8,293 bases of DNA, taken from Leptospirillum sp. (lineage in GTDB: Bacteria > Nitrospirota > Leptospirillia > Leptospirillales > Leptospirillaceae). The notes beneath the pieces were generated by a model, which worked only from the letters and a program-made list of their open reading frames with translations, did not search any database and was not told the DNA's origin. Within the stretch, counting starts at the first letter, position 1, and every line of letters begins with the position of its first letter. Both the position numbers and the translations under genes were made by a program. This document shows, piece by piece, positions 1 through 6,016 of this stretch. The stretch is from NCBI GenBank assembly GCA_027346125.1, contig DAIEST010000055.1:1-8293 (forward strand), in the 5' to 3' direction.

Positions 1-26
1 AAGAGCACCAATGCCAGCGTTCGAAT

Positions 27-38
27 CCGCACGTGCGG
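27..38. repeat. perfect 12-bp palindrome
   Basis: The sequence CCGCACGTGCGG is identical to its reverse complement and has a CACGTG core. It could be an operator for a dimeric regulator or a chance palindrome. Its right arm resembles the 3' strand of group II intron domain V, but the matching 5' strand is not convincing. No function can be assigned. Confidence 0.4.
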
Positions 39-180
39 TCCTTTCCTGTAAAGCCATGTACCAGAATGAAAAAGCCGATGTTTCTCACTTGCAATGGCCA
101 ATCTAGACCATTTCTATAAAAAGAACAAGAGAATTTTTCAGCCTGCATCGGGAAACTGACCCGGGTGGAAGTTTCTTTCC

Positions 181-228
181 CTCAAGATCTCCGGGAACGA
201 TCCCGATCTTCCCGGCAAAGACCTTGAG
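181..228 (+). other. nested inverted repeat, possible structured RNA or upstream terminator
   Basis: The outer arms are CTCAAG (181-186) and CTTGAG (223-228). The inner arms are CCGGGAA (191-197) and TTCCCGG (209-215) around an 11-base loop. A competing hairpin pairs CGGGA (192-196) with TCCCG (201-205) around the tetraloop ACGA, so two exclusive folds share the same bases. No T-run follows, which argues against a classical intrinsic terminator. It could be a remnant terminator of an upstream gene or a leader structure about 120 bases before the first start codon. Confidence 0.35.
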
Positions 229-277
229 AATTCAGCGATAATTGGTCATATACGGGCCATCGGCAGTCCGGAAATGA

Positions 278-306
278 TTGCAGAGTCTTTCCAAACTTGA
301 TACTCT
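278..306 (+). promoter_or_regulatory. weak promoter candidate for the gene run starting at 352
   Basis: A TTGCAG box (278-283) lies 17 bases before TACTCT (301-306), which is preceded by an extended -10 TG (298-299). Each hexamer matches the sigma-70 consensus at only about three positions, so the call rests on spacing, the TG and the location 45 bases before the start codon. A second weak option is TTGCAA (89-94) with TATAAA (115-120), but its spacing of 20 is poor. Confidence 0.25.
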
Positions 307-351
307 CCGGGTAGTGTCCTTTCCGGACGGAGTTATGGAGATTGATCGCTC

Positions 352-732
352 ATGATTCAAACCCATCGGATTTATGACCCGCAACCACCCGACAAAAAAA
401 CAAGCCGCATTCTGGTGGATCGTCTCTGGCCGAGAGGCCTTTCGCGGGAAAAGGCGGCGCTTGATCTCTGGGCCAAAGACTGGGCGCCATCGGAGACGCT
501 CCGCACGTTTTTCCATTCGCACCCTGATCAGTTCTCATTATTTCGGGAGCAATACCAATCGGAACTCCGAGCAAAAAGAGGAATGATCCTGGAACAGCTG
601 CAACCGTATCTCGCCCATCCCGTTCTTCTTCTCTTCGCTTCCAGGAATATCCGGGAGAACAATGCGATTGTCCTGAAGGAAGAACTTTCGGACTGGCTGG
701 GCGAACCCGGAAACAAGACCTCTCTCTCATGA
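352..732 (+). CDS. DUF488 family protein, YeaO-like
   Basis: This 126-residue protein matches the YeaO branch of the DUF488 family, whose biochemical role is not established. Family hallmarks are visible in order: RVYDP-like start (RIYDP, residues 6-10), RILVDRLWPRGLS (about 19-31), a W-x-K-x-W-x-PS-x-x-LR-x-FFH block (about 40-54), F-R-E-Q-Y-x-x-EL (about 64-72), and a C-terminal LLLFASRN-x-x-x-NNAIVL segment. The length is near that of E. coli YeaO (about 115). There is no signal peptide, so it is probably cytoplasmic. The ATG at 352 follows GGAG (337-340) at a somewhat long spacing of 11. Its TGA stop overlaps the next ATG (ATGA, 729-732), which suggests translational coupling to the exported protein that follows. 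Confidence 0.9.
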   Translation: MIQTHRIYDPQPPDKKTSRILVDRLWPRGLSREKAALDLWAKDWAPSETLRTFFHSHPDQFSLFREQYQSELRAKRGMILEQLQPYLAHPVLLLFASRNIRENNAIVLKEELSDWLGEPGNKTSLS

Positions 733-2849
733 AAAATCCTGAATCCTCTCTCCGGGAGGGAGGCCGGTTCCTCAGGCGTACCGTCGCAATGTTCCGGAAC
801 CGGAGGGGATCCGCTCTTCTCCTTGCGCTTTCCTGTTGCGCTTTTCCTGTCTCCCTCCAGGCGTCGCCCCTGATTCCCGCACTCCAGATGCCCAAAGTCC
901 CGGTCATCCAGCAGTCCGTCACGAAAGATTCGTCACAGGTCTCCGATGCGTCTCTCCAGATTGCCTATACCGAAGGCATGCAGGATCTGAATGCCGGAAA
1001 AACCAAGGAAGCCCTCCAGACATTCCAGAACATTCTCCTCGATTACCCTCCCGGCAAGATTCCGATGGAAGTCTATCTGGCGCTTGCCCGGACATATCGC
1101 ACGCTCAAAGCCCCGGACCGGGCGGTTGTGACGCTTCTGCCCCTTCTGAAATCACAGCTGCTTGCGATGTCCGACATGAAAACGAAACAGGAATTCATGT
1201 TCGAACTGGGGATCGCGGACACCCTTCTCCACAATGATGCCGGCACGGCACATTTTCTGATTCCCGTCTTCCCGCTTCTGGAAAAACCTTCGGAGATCCG
1301 GCAAGCGTCGCTGGCGCTCGTTCCCTATTTCGGGAAGACGGACCCGCTGGAAGGGGCGGTTCTTCTGGGAAACGTCATCGACAAGGTCGACCCGATCTAT
1401 CAGAAGAAAATCCTCTCCCTGACGATCGACCTGATCCACGACCATCTCCCCCAGGTTCAGGACCTCCAGTCTCTTGAAAAGACCTTCCCCCACGAATTCC
1501 CGGGAGATTATGCGCTGTTCCGGATGGGTTCGATGGAGGTCGACCAGAATCACCCGGGCCAGGCGGAAAAGATCTTCCTGGACATCCTTTCGAATTATCC
1601 TTCTTCATTGTTCACCTCGGCTGTCCAGGAAAGGCTGAACCATCTTTCGTTCCCGGACGGCTCCCCGAAAGTGGTCATGATCCTGCCGCTGCTCTCGAAC
1701 CCCGTAAGGGGATCGTTCGCCCGATCGCTTCTTTCCGGAGTCGAACTGTTCATGAGTCGTTCTGCCGGAACCTCTCCGACACAACTGCCGCTGGTGGTCC
1801 GGTTCTCGAAGAACTCCGCCAGCTATCGGTCCACATTCCGTTCGATGGAAAAATACCTCAAGATTCTGGCACTTGTGGGCCCGTTCTTCTCCGACGACCT
1901 GAATGCAGTCCAGAAAACGATCGAGGAAAAGAAGATTCCGGCCGTCACGCCAACGCTTCCGCCCAGACAAAAAATGACCGTACTGTACAGCACGGCCACT
2001 CTACCGGATATGATGGCCGCCGCCGCGGCTCTTGAAACGCCCAAGCGCGTCTTGACGCCGCGCGCGGTGGTCCTCTACCCGTCGCAGCCCTATGGGAGAA
2101 CGGCAGCACGGACTTACGGACTTGTCCTGGAATCCCTGGGCGGAAAGATACTGGGCTCCTATTCCTACCGGCCGGACAGGCCGGATCACCAGTCCACGCT
2201 CGATACGATCAGGAAAATGGGAAAAGTGATGGTGATCCGGGAGAATACGCCTCTTCCTGCAGGCTTTTCCCGCATCTCCCCGGACATCGTCTCCCTGAAT
2301 GGAAAAACATATTTCCTGAATAGCCATACCCTGCACGGAAACCGGATCCGGACTCTCTTCCTGCCGTCTTTCAACACGGTCTACATCCCGAATACCTCGC
2401 TGCACCCGGCGGCCATTCTTCGGGAACTGGCCTACAAGAACATTCAGAACATCACCGTGTTCGGAAACGAAACATTCCTGTCGACCAGAGGGCTTTCGGG
2501 GATCGGAGATCTTCACGATTCCGTCTATGCCACCGGAATACCTCCTTCCATCAATTCTTCCCGGTTCCCGTTGTCCGGCATCAAAACAAGATCCGCCAGC
2601 CTGTTCGCCCTCCAGACCTATGACGCGCTTTCCCTGCTGCAGGAGATCCTGTCCCAGGGAGCGAACGACAACCGTTCCGTCCTGGAGTACCTCAAAAGCC
2701 ACCCGTCCTTCCTGGGAATCTCGGGAACCATCACATGGGACGGACCCGGAAGGTACCGGAAATCCGTCGGAGTCTATCAGCTGAGAAGAAATCGCTGGGT
2801 GCCATCTGATACAGTGGAAGTCGCATACCCTATCGATACATCCAAATAG
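729..2849 (+). CDS. exported TPR / periplasmic-binding-fold protein, LpoA-like (penicillin-binding protein activator family)
   Basis: This 706-residue protein is predicted to act in the cell envelope. A signal sequence has a basic segment (FRNRRG, residues 22-27), a hydrophobic core (about 28-43) and likely cleavage after the LQA at 43-45. It lacks a good lipobox, so I do not call it a lipoprotein. Residues about 75-305 are alpha-helical with TPR-like units (for example around 79-140 and 265-300). From about residue 312 (KVVMILPLL) to the end it reads as a type I periplasmic-binding fold (Peripla_BP_6), with GPFFSDDLNAVQ, IPAVTPTLPP and a C-terminal G-x-I-x-W-D-G-P-G-R motif typical of branched-chain amino acid binding proteins. 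TPR plus this fold is the architecture of LpoA, which stimulates a penicillin-binding protein in E. coli; that role here is inferred. The start is uncertain. ATG 729 is coupled to the upstream stop, but in-frame ATG 789 (Met21) would give a more normal signal peptide. Neither has a strong ribosome site. Confidence 0.8.
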   Translation: MKNPESSLREGGRFLRRTVAMFRNRRGSALLLALSCCAFPVSLQASPLIPALQMPKVPVIQQSVTKDSSQVSDASLQIAYTEGMQDLNAGKTKEALQTFQNILLDYPPGKIPMEVYLALARTYRTLKAPDRAVVTLLPLLKSQLLAMSDMKTKQEFMFELGIADTLLHNDAGTAHFLIPVFPLLEKPSEIRQASLALVPYFGKTDPLEGAVLLGNVIDKVDPIYQKKILSLTIDLIHDHLPQVQDLQSLEKTFPHEFPGDYALFRMGSMEVDQNHPGQAEKIFLDILSNYPSSLFTSAVQERLNHLSFPDGSPKVVMILPLLSNPVRGSFARSLLSGVELFMSRSAGTSPTQLPLVVRFSKNSASYRSTFRSMEKYLKILALVGPFFSDDLNAVQKTIEEKKIPAVTPTLPPRQKMTVLYSTATLPDMMAAAAALETPKRVLTPRAVVLYPSQPYGRTAARTYGLVLESLGGKILGSYSYRPDRPDHQSTLDTIRKMGKVMVIRENTPLPAGFSRISPDIVSLNGKTYFLNSHTLHGNRIRTLFLPSFNTVYIPNTSLHPAAILRELAYKNIQNITVFGNETFLSTRGLSGIGDLHDSVYATGIPPSINSSRFPLSGIKTRSASLFALQTYDALSLLQEILSQGANDNRSVLEYLKSHPSFLGISGTITWDGPGRYRKSVGVYQLRRNRWVPSDTVEVAYPIDTSK

Positions 2850-2877
2850 GCAGGGACACCACCCAGACATTTGATCC

Positions 2878-2882
2878 AGGAG
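2878..2882 (+). promoter_or_regulatory. ribosome binding site fixing the GTG start at 2890
   Basis: AGGAG lies 7 bases before GTG 2890. It is one of the better Shine-Dalgarno matches in the window and places the start of the site-2 protease gene well upstream of the amber codon at 2986. No comparable site precedes the later in-frame GTG at 3004 or ATG at 3016. Confidence 0.6.
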
Positions 2883-2889
2883 CGCGCGC

Positions 2890-3621
2890 GTGCTGCACTT
2901 TGATTCCGGAATGGATTTTCTTGCACAGACAGGTTTCCAGCTCACAACCGTCGGAATCCCTCTTTTGCTGGCGGTCACCCTTCACTAGGTTGCGCACGGT
3001 GCCGTGGCGGACCGGATGGGAGATCATACGGCGAGACTGCTCGGACGACTGACGTTGAACCCGTTTCCCCACGTGGATCCGTTCGGAACAATCCTTCTTC
3101 CGCTCATGCTCTATTTTTCCCATTCCGGCATGATGTTCGGTTACGCCAAACCCGTTCCGATCAATCCCGGCAACTTTGCCCATCCCCGAAGGGACATGGC
3201 ATTCGTCGCCATGGCGGGTCCTCTTTCCAACCTTCTTCAGGCGCTGGTCTATATGAGCCTCCTGCACAGTTTTCTTGCCGGAATCTCCGGATCCTCATGG
3301 TTCGAGAATTCCGCACTGGGGACGGAAGTTGGCCGGATTGCCATCTCTTTGTTTAGAATGGGGATCATCGTCAACGTGATCCTGTTCGTCTTCAACCTGA
3401 TTCCGCTTCCCCCGCTGGACGGGGGGCGCGTGCTTACCGGATTTCTCCCCCTGAAAGGAGCCGAAATCATGGGGAAGATCGAACCATACGGGATCTGGAT
3501 CCTGTTCGGACTCATCCTTCTGGATCCCTATCTCGGGATCCTTTCCCGTTTTGTATGGCCGGAAATGGATGCGCTGACACAGCTGCTCATGGGCTGGGCC
3601 ACAACGCCGACCTTTTCCTGA
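2890..3621 (+). pseudogene. site-2 protease (peptidase M50) family gene interrupted by an amber codon at the catalytic Glu
   Basis: Read through one TAG, this frame encodes a compact intramembrane zinc metalloprotease of about 243 residues. From GTG 2890 the frame runs through a hydrophobic segment into L-H-stop-V-A-H-G, where the family has L-H-E-V-A-H-G. The stop (2986-2988, codon 33) sits on the catalytic Glu of HExxH and is one G-to-T change from GAG. The two zinc-ligand histidines flank it (codons 32 and 36). Downstream everything expected is intact: GD-x-TA-x-x-x-GRLTLNP, H-x-DPFGT, YAKPVPI, AGPLSNL and N-L-I-P-L-P-P-LDGG with the third zinc ligand Asp at codon 177, plus hydrophobic membrane segments. 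The remaining open frame, 3004-3621 from GTG (205 residues), lacks the first membrane segment and HExxH and could not be a protease; no ribosome site precedes it. It lies 40 bases after the LpoA-like gene and 28 before trpS. A recent nonsense mutation or a base-call error are the likeliest explanations. Confidence 0.85.
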
Positions 3622-3649
3622 AAAACACAACCGGCAACTGATTGAACCG

Positions 3650-4735
3650 ATGAACGAGGACCCATTGGAACCAACGCCTGCATCCGTATCGATTTCCTCT
3701 CCGGAAGAGAAAAAACCGGAAGGTCAAGAAATTCCCATCCACCGCATTGTCAGCGGAATCCAGCCCTCCGGGAAGCTGCATCTTGGCAACTATATGGGAG
3801 CACTCAAGAACTGGATCGACCTCCAGAACCGCTACGAATGCTATTTCTTCATTGCCGACTGGCACGCGCTCTCTACCAACTACGAGAACACCTCCCTCCT
3901 GAAGGACAACATCCGGAACATGCTTCTCGACTGGCTCGCACTTGGCCTGGATCCCGGAAAATGCACGATCTTTCTCCAATCGGACGTTCTGGAGCACGCC
4001 GAGCTGAATCTGTTGCTCGGAATGATCACTCCCGTCTCCTGGCTTCTCCGGAACCCCTCGTACAAAGACCAGCAGGAACAGATCCATGCCCGGGATCTCG
4101 CCACATTCGGCTTTCTGGGATACCCGGTCCTGATGGCAGCGGACATCCTTCTCTACCGGGCGGATCATGTCCCCGTCGGCCTCGACCAGCTGCCCCATCT
4201 TGAGTTGACCCGGGAAATTGCCCGTCGTCTTCTTCACCTGTATGGCCCGTGCGTCCCGGAACCCCTTCCGCTCCTGACCCCCACACCCAAACTTCTGGGT
4301 CTGGACGGACGGAAGATGAGCAAAAGCTACGACAACTGCATCTATATTTCAGACAGCGCCGAAGTCGTCTGGGAGAAAATCAGGACCATGATGACCGATC
4401 CCCAGAGAGTTCGGAGAACGGATCCCGGAGATCCCCAAAAATGCCCTGTCTTCAATCTCCACGGCTCCTTTACCGATGACGCGGCACGAAAAGAGATCGA
4501 CAAGGGGTGCCGGACCGCCGGTATCGGCTGTATCGACTGCAAAAAAATCCTGTACGCGAATATCGAGACCCTTCTTTCTTCCGCCCGCCGGAATCGTCAG
4601 AAGCTGGAAGGGGATACGGCCCTTCTCGGATCGATCCTGGAGGAAGGGGCAGAAAACGCCCGCCAGGAAGCAAAGAAAACCCTGAGCATCGTCAGGAAAG
4701 CCATGAAGCTTCCGGAGAAGCATCTCTTTGGGTGA
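3650..4735 (+). CDS. trpS: tryptophanyl-tRNA synthetase, with Fe-S type cysteine motif
   Basis: This cytoplasmic class I synthetase charges tRNA-Trp with tryptophan using ATP. It has 361 residues, against about 334 in E. coli. The Rossmann-fold signature is RIVSGIQPSGKLHLGNYMGA, with the HIGH-type motif HLGN at 44-47. The central block GLDQLPHLELTREIARR (about 180-196) and the KMSKS loop (222-226, GRKMSKSYDN) are complete. Near the C-terminal side cysteines 265, 287, 294 and 297 form C-x21-C-x6-C-x2-C, close to the C-x22-C-x6-C-x2-C site that holds a [4Fe-4S] cluster in Thermotoga maritima TrpRS. E. coli type enzymes lack it. The first 30 residues form a charged, proline-rich extension absent from most homologues. 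ATG 3650 has no clear ribosome site; in-frame TTG 3665 is preceded by GAGGA (3656-3660) at a short spacing of 4, so the start may be there. The stop overlaps the next gene by 8 bases. Confidence 0.95.
   Translation: MNEDPLEPTPASVSISSPEEKKPEGQEIPIHRIVSGIQPSGKLHLGNYMGALKNWIDLQNRYECYFFIADWHALSTNYENTSLLKDNIRNMLLDWLALGLDPGKCTIFLQSDVLEHAELNLLLGMITPVSWLLRNPSYKDQQEQIHARDLATFGFLGYPVLMAADILLYRADHVPVGLDQLPHLELTREIARRLLHLYGPCVPEPLPLLTPTPKLLGLDGRKMSKSYDNCIYISDSAEVVWEKIRTMMTDPQRVRRTDPGDPQKCPVFNLHGSFTDDAARKEIDKGCRTAGIGCIDCKKILYANIETLLSSARRNRQKLEGDTALLGSILEEGAENARQEAKKTLSIVRKAMKLPEKHLFG
4714..4720 (+). promoter_or_regulatory. ribosome binding site for the TTG start at 4728
   Basis: GGAGAAG inside the end of trpS lies 7 bases before TTG 4728 (10 from the GGAG core). 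It supports an unusual TTG start that overlaps the trpS stop and suggests translational coupling. Confidence 0.45.
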
Positions 4736-5951
4736 CATCGTCGATTCCATCGTTTCCGGAACATTCGATCGTCTGGGAATCTCCGGGTCTCTCGGGGATC
4801 GCCTGTCCCGGGTGGAACGCGCCCTGGAGTCCATGGTTCCGCTCGAACTGGATACGGGAGAGACGGTCTTTTTCCGGGGATTCCGCATCCAGCACAACAG
4901 CGCGCTGGGCCCGTACAAAGGAGGAACCCGCTTCCACCCCTCCGTGACAGGAGAAGAGCTCTCCACACTGGCCCGCCTCATGACCTGGAAATGCTCGCTC
5001 CTGGATCTCCCCTTCGGGGGAGCGAAAGGAGGAATTGCCGTCGATCCCCACCCGCTTTCTTCGGGAGAACGCAAACGTCTGTCGCAGGAATACCTTCTGA
5101 GGATGTTCCCGATCCTGGGTCCGGAAACGGATATTCCGGGGCCGGACGTCAACACGGACTCCGAGACCATGGGATGGATGGCCGACGCCTTCTCGAAAAG
5201 GACCGGGACATGGAGGCCGGATATCGTCACCGGCAAGCCGGTATCGCTGGGAGGGCTTTCGTTCCGGGAGGAAGCCACCGGGTTCGGGGCTGCCGAAGTG
5301 GTTGCCGCCATTCTCGGGAGAAAAGAGGAAATGGCGCATCCTTCCTGTTCGATCGAAGGATTCGGGCATGTCGGACAACATCTTGCCCACCGCCTGTCCG
5401 AACGGGGGTTCCGGATTCTTGCCGTCACGGACAGCCGGTCCGGCATCGTCAATCAGGGGGGGCTGGCCATCGGAGAACTGATCCGCCTGAAACGCCAGTC
5501 AGGACACCTCAACCATCCGTCTCTGGGAGAAATCGTCAGCCCGGAAGAGACCGATCGGGTTTCAGCGGATCTCTTCATTCCGGCAGCCCTCTCCCGTTCC
5601 GTTTCTCCCGAGCGGGCCAGAGGGCTTTCCTGCCGATATGTCGTCGAAGCGGCAAACGATCCGTTGACGCCGGAAGGGGAGGCGATCCTGCTGGGGCGGG
5701 GCATCCCCGTCATGCCGGATATTCTTGTCAATTCCGGAGGGGTTACCGTATCGTACTTCGAATGGCTCCAGAACCGTTCCGGGGAAAGACGCGAGATCAA
5801 ACGGGTGAAAGAAGATCTCTCCGCCCGAATGACGAGCATTGCAGAAGAGGTGATGGATCGGGCCAGGCGGGACAACGGAACGCTCCGGGAAGCCGCCTAT
5901 CTGATCGCGGTCAATCGCGTCGCGATTGCCCAGAAAGCCCGGGAACGGTGA
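4728..5951 (+). CDS. Glu/Leu/Phe/Val dehydrogenase family, probably NAD(P)-dependent glutamate dehydrogenase
   Basis: This 407-residue cytoplasmic enzyme interconverts glutamate with 2-oxoglutarate and ammonium. Key residues match Clostridium symbiosum GDH with conserved spacing: K64 (YKGGTRFHP; equivalent to K89), K88 (TWKCSL; K113), K100 (GGAKGG; K125) and catalytic D140 (PDVNT; D165). K64 and S342 (VSYFEW), which contact the substrate side-chain carboxylate, are both present. This favours glutamate over leucine or phenylalanine. The nucleotide-binding Rossmann domain has GFGHVG at 211-216. Departures from the usual pattern are GGLSFREEATG (L177, F179) where GGS-x-GR-x-x-ATG is common, and EAANDP (307-312) where EGANGP or EGANAP is common. 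The TTG start at 4728 overlaps trpS by 8 bases, with GGAG upstream. Cofactor preference is not clear from the sequence. The TGA stop is part of a promoter-like element for accA. Confidence 0.9.
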   Translation: MGDIVDSIVSGTFDRLGISGSLGDRLSRVERALESMVPLELDTGETVFFRGFRIQHNSALGPYKGGTRFHPSVTGEELSTLARLMTWKCSLLDLPFGGAKGGIAVDPHPLSSGERKRLSQEYLLRMFPILGPETDIPGPDVNTDSETMGWMADAFSKRTGTWRPDIVTGKPVSLGGLSFREEATGFGAAEVVAAILGRKEEMAHPSCSIEGFGHVGQHLAHRLSERGFRILAVTDSRSGIVNQGGLAIGELIRLKRQSGHLNHPSLGEIVSPEETDRVSADLFIPAALSRSVSPERARGLSCRYVVEAANDPLTPEGEAILLGRGIPVMPDILVNSGGVTVSYFEWLQNRSGERREIKRVKEDLSARMTSIAEEVMDRARRDNGTLREAAYLIAVNRVAIAQKARER

Positions 5952-5957
5952 TACAAT
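5949..5957 (+). promoter_or_regulatory. extended -10 promoter element for accA
   Basis: TGATACAAT contains TACAAT, five of six matches to TATAAT, preceded by TG at the extended -10 position. A possible -35 TTGCCC (5926-5931) is 20 bases away, too far to count for much. Transcription would begin near 5964 and give a leader of about 50 bases before GTG 6017. The TG and following A are the stop codon of the upstream dehydrogenase gene. This is the largest gap (65 bases) between intact genes in the run, consistent with an internal promoter. Confidence 0.45.
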
Positions 5958-6005
5958 ACATCCCGCTGATGATCTGACCCTCTCGATATGGATGAGGAAA
6001 GCATA

Positions 6006-6010
6006 AAGGA
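6006..6010 (+). promoter_or_regulatory. accA: ribosome binding site fixing the GTG start of accA at 6017
   Basis: AAGGA ends 6 bases before GTG 6017, an ideal spacing. The in-frame TTG at 6011 touches the site directly and cannot use it. This favours the shorter accA product by two residues. Confidence 0.6.
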
Positions 6011-6016
6011 TTGCGC

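Larger units (their letters stand above)
1..351. other. non-coding leader region upstream of the first gene
   Basis: No convincing gene lies here. The first 51-119 bases are open in all three forward frames, but the short readable tails show no family I recognise. One could be the end of a gene starting outside the window. The region holds a perfect 12-bp palindrome at 27-38, an AT-rich stretch around 100-140, and a nested inverted repeat at 181-228. It also holds a small imperfect hairpin at 305-332 (ctcc/ggag and gtcc/ggac arms separated by a 7-base bulge) just before the ribosome binding region of the next gene. The contrast with the tightly packed genes downstream suggests that transcription of the gene run starts here. 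Confidence 0.6.

Noticed and set aside
10..50. A TTCGAAT sequence resembling a tRNA T-loop
   Set aside because: The flanking bases do not form the 5-bp T-stem and no acceptor end or CCA follows, so it is not a tRNA.
1..119. Tail of a protein gene entering from the left edge
   Set aside because: All three forward frames stay open for 16 to 38 codons and none gives a recognisable C-terminus, so no frame can be chosen.
2001..2978. Long minus-strand open frame of 325 codons opposite the LpoA-like gene
   Set aside because: It is antisense to a well-supported gene, its product shows no recognisable motif, and it is explained by codon bias of the sense gene.
2986..2988. General reassignment of TAG to an amino acid in this organism
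   Set aside because: TAG is used as the apparent true stop of the LpoA-like gene (2847-2849), and read-through there adds only 17 residues before a TGA.
3004..3621. The 205-codon frame as an independent functional gene
   Set aside because: No ribosome site precedes GTG 3004 or ATG 3016, and the product lacks the first membrane segment and the metal-binding motif. It is better read as the remainder of the interrupted gene.
4349..5452. Minus-strand open frame of 367 codons opposite trpS and the dehydrogenase gene
   Set aside because: The product is rich in Arg, Ser and Pro without family features, and it spans two clearly coding genes on the other strand.
5904..5926. ATCGCG / CGCGAT inverted repeat with an 11-base loop at the end of the dehydrogenase gene
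   Set aside because: It is short, lies inside coding sequence, has no T-run after it, and is likely to occur by chance in GC-rich codons.
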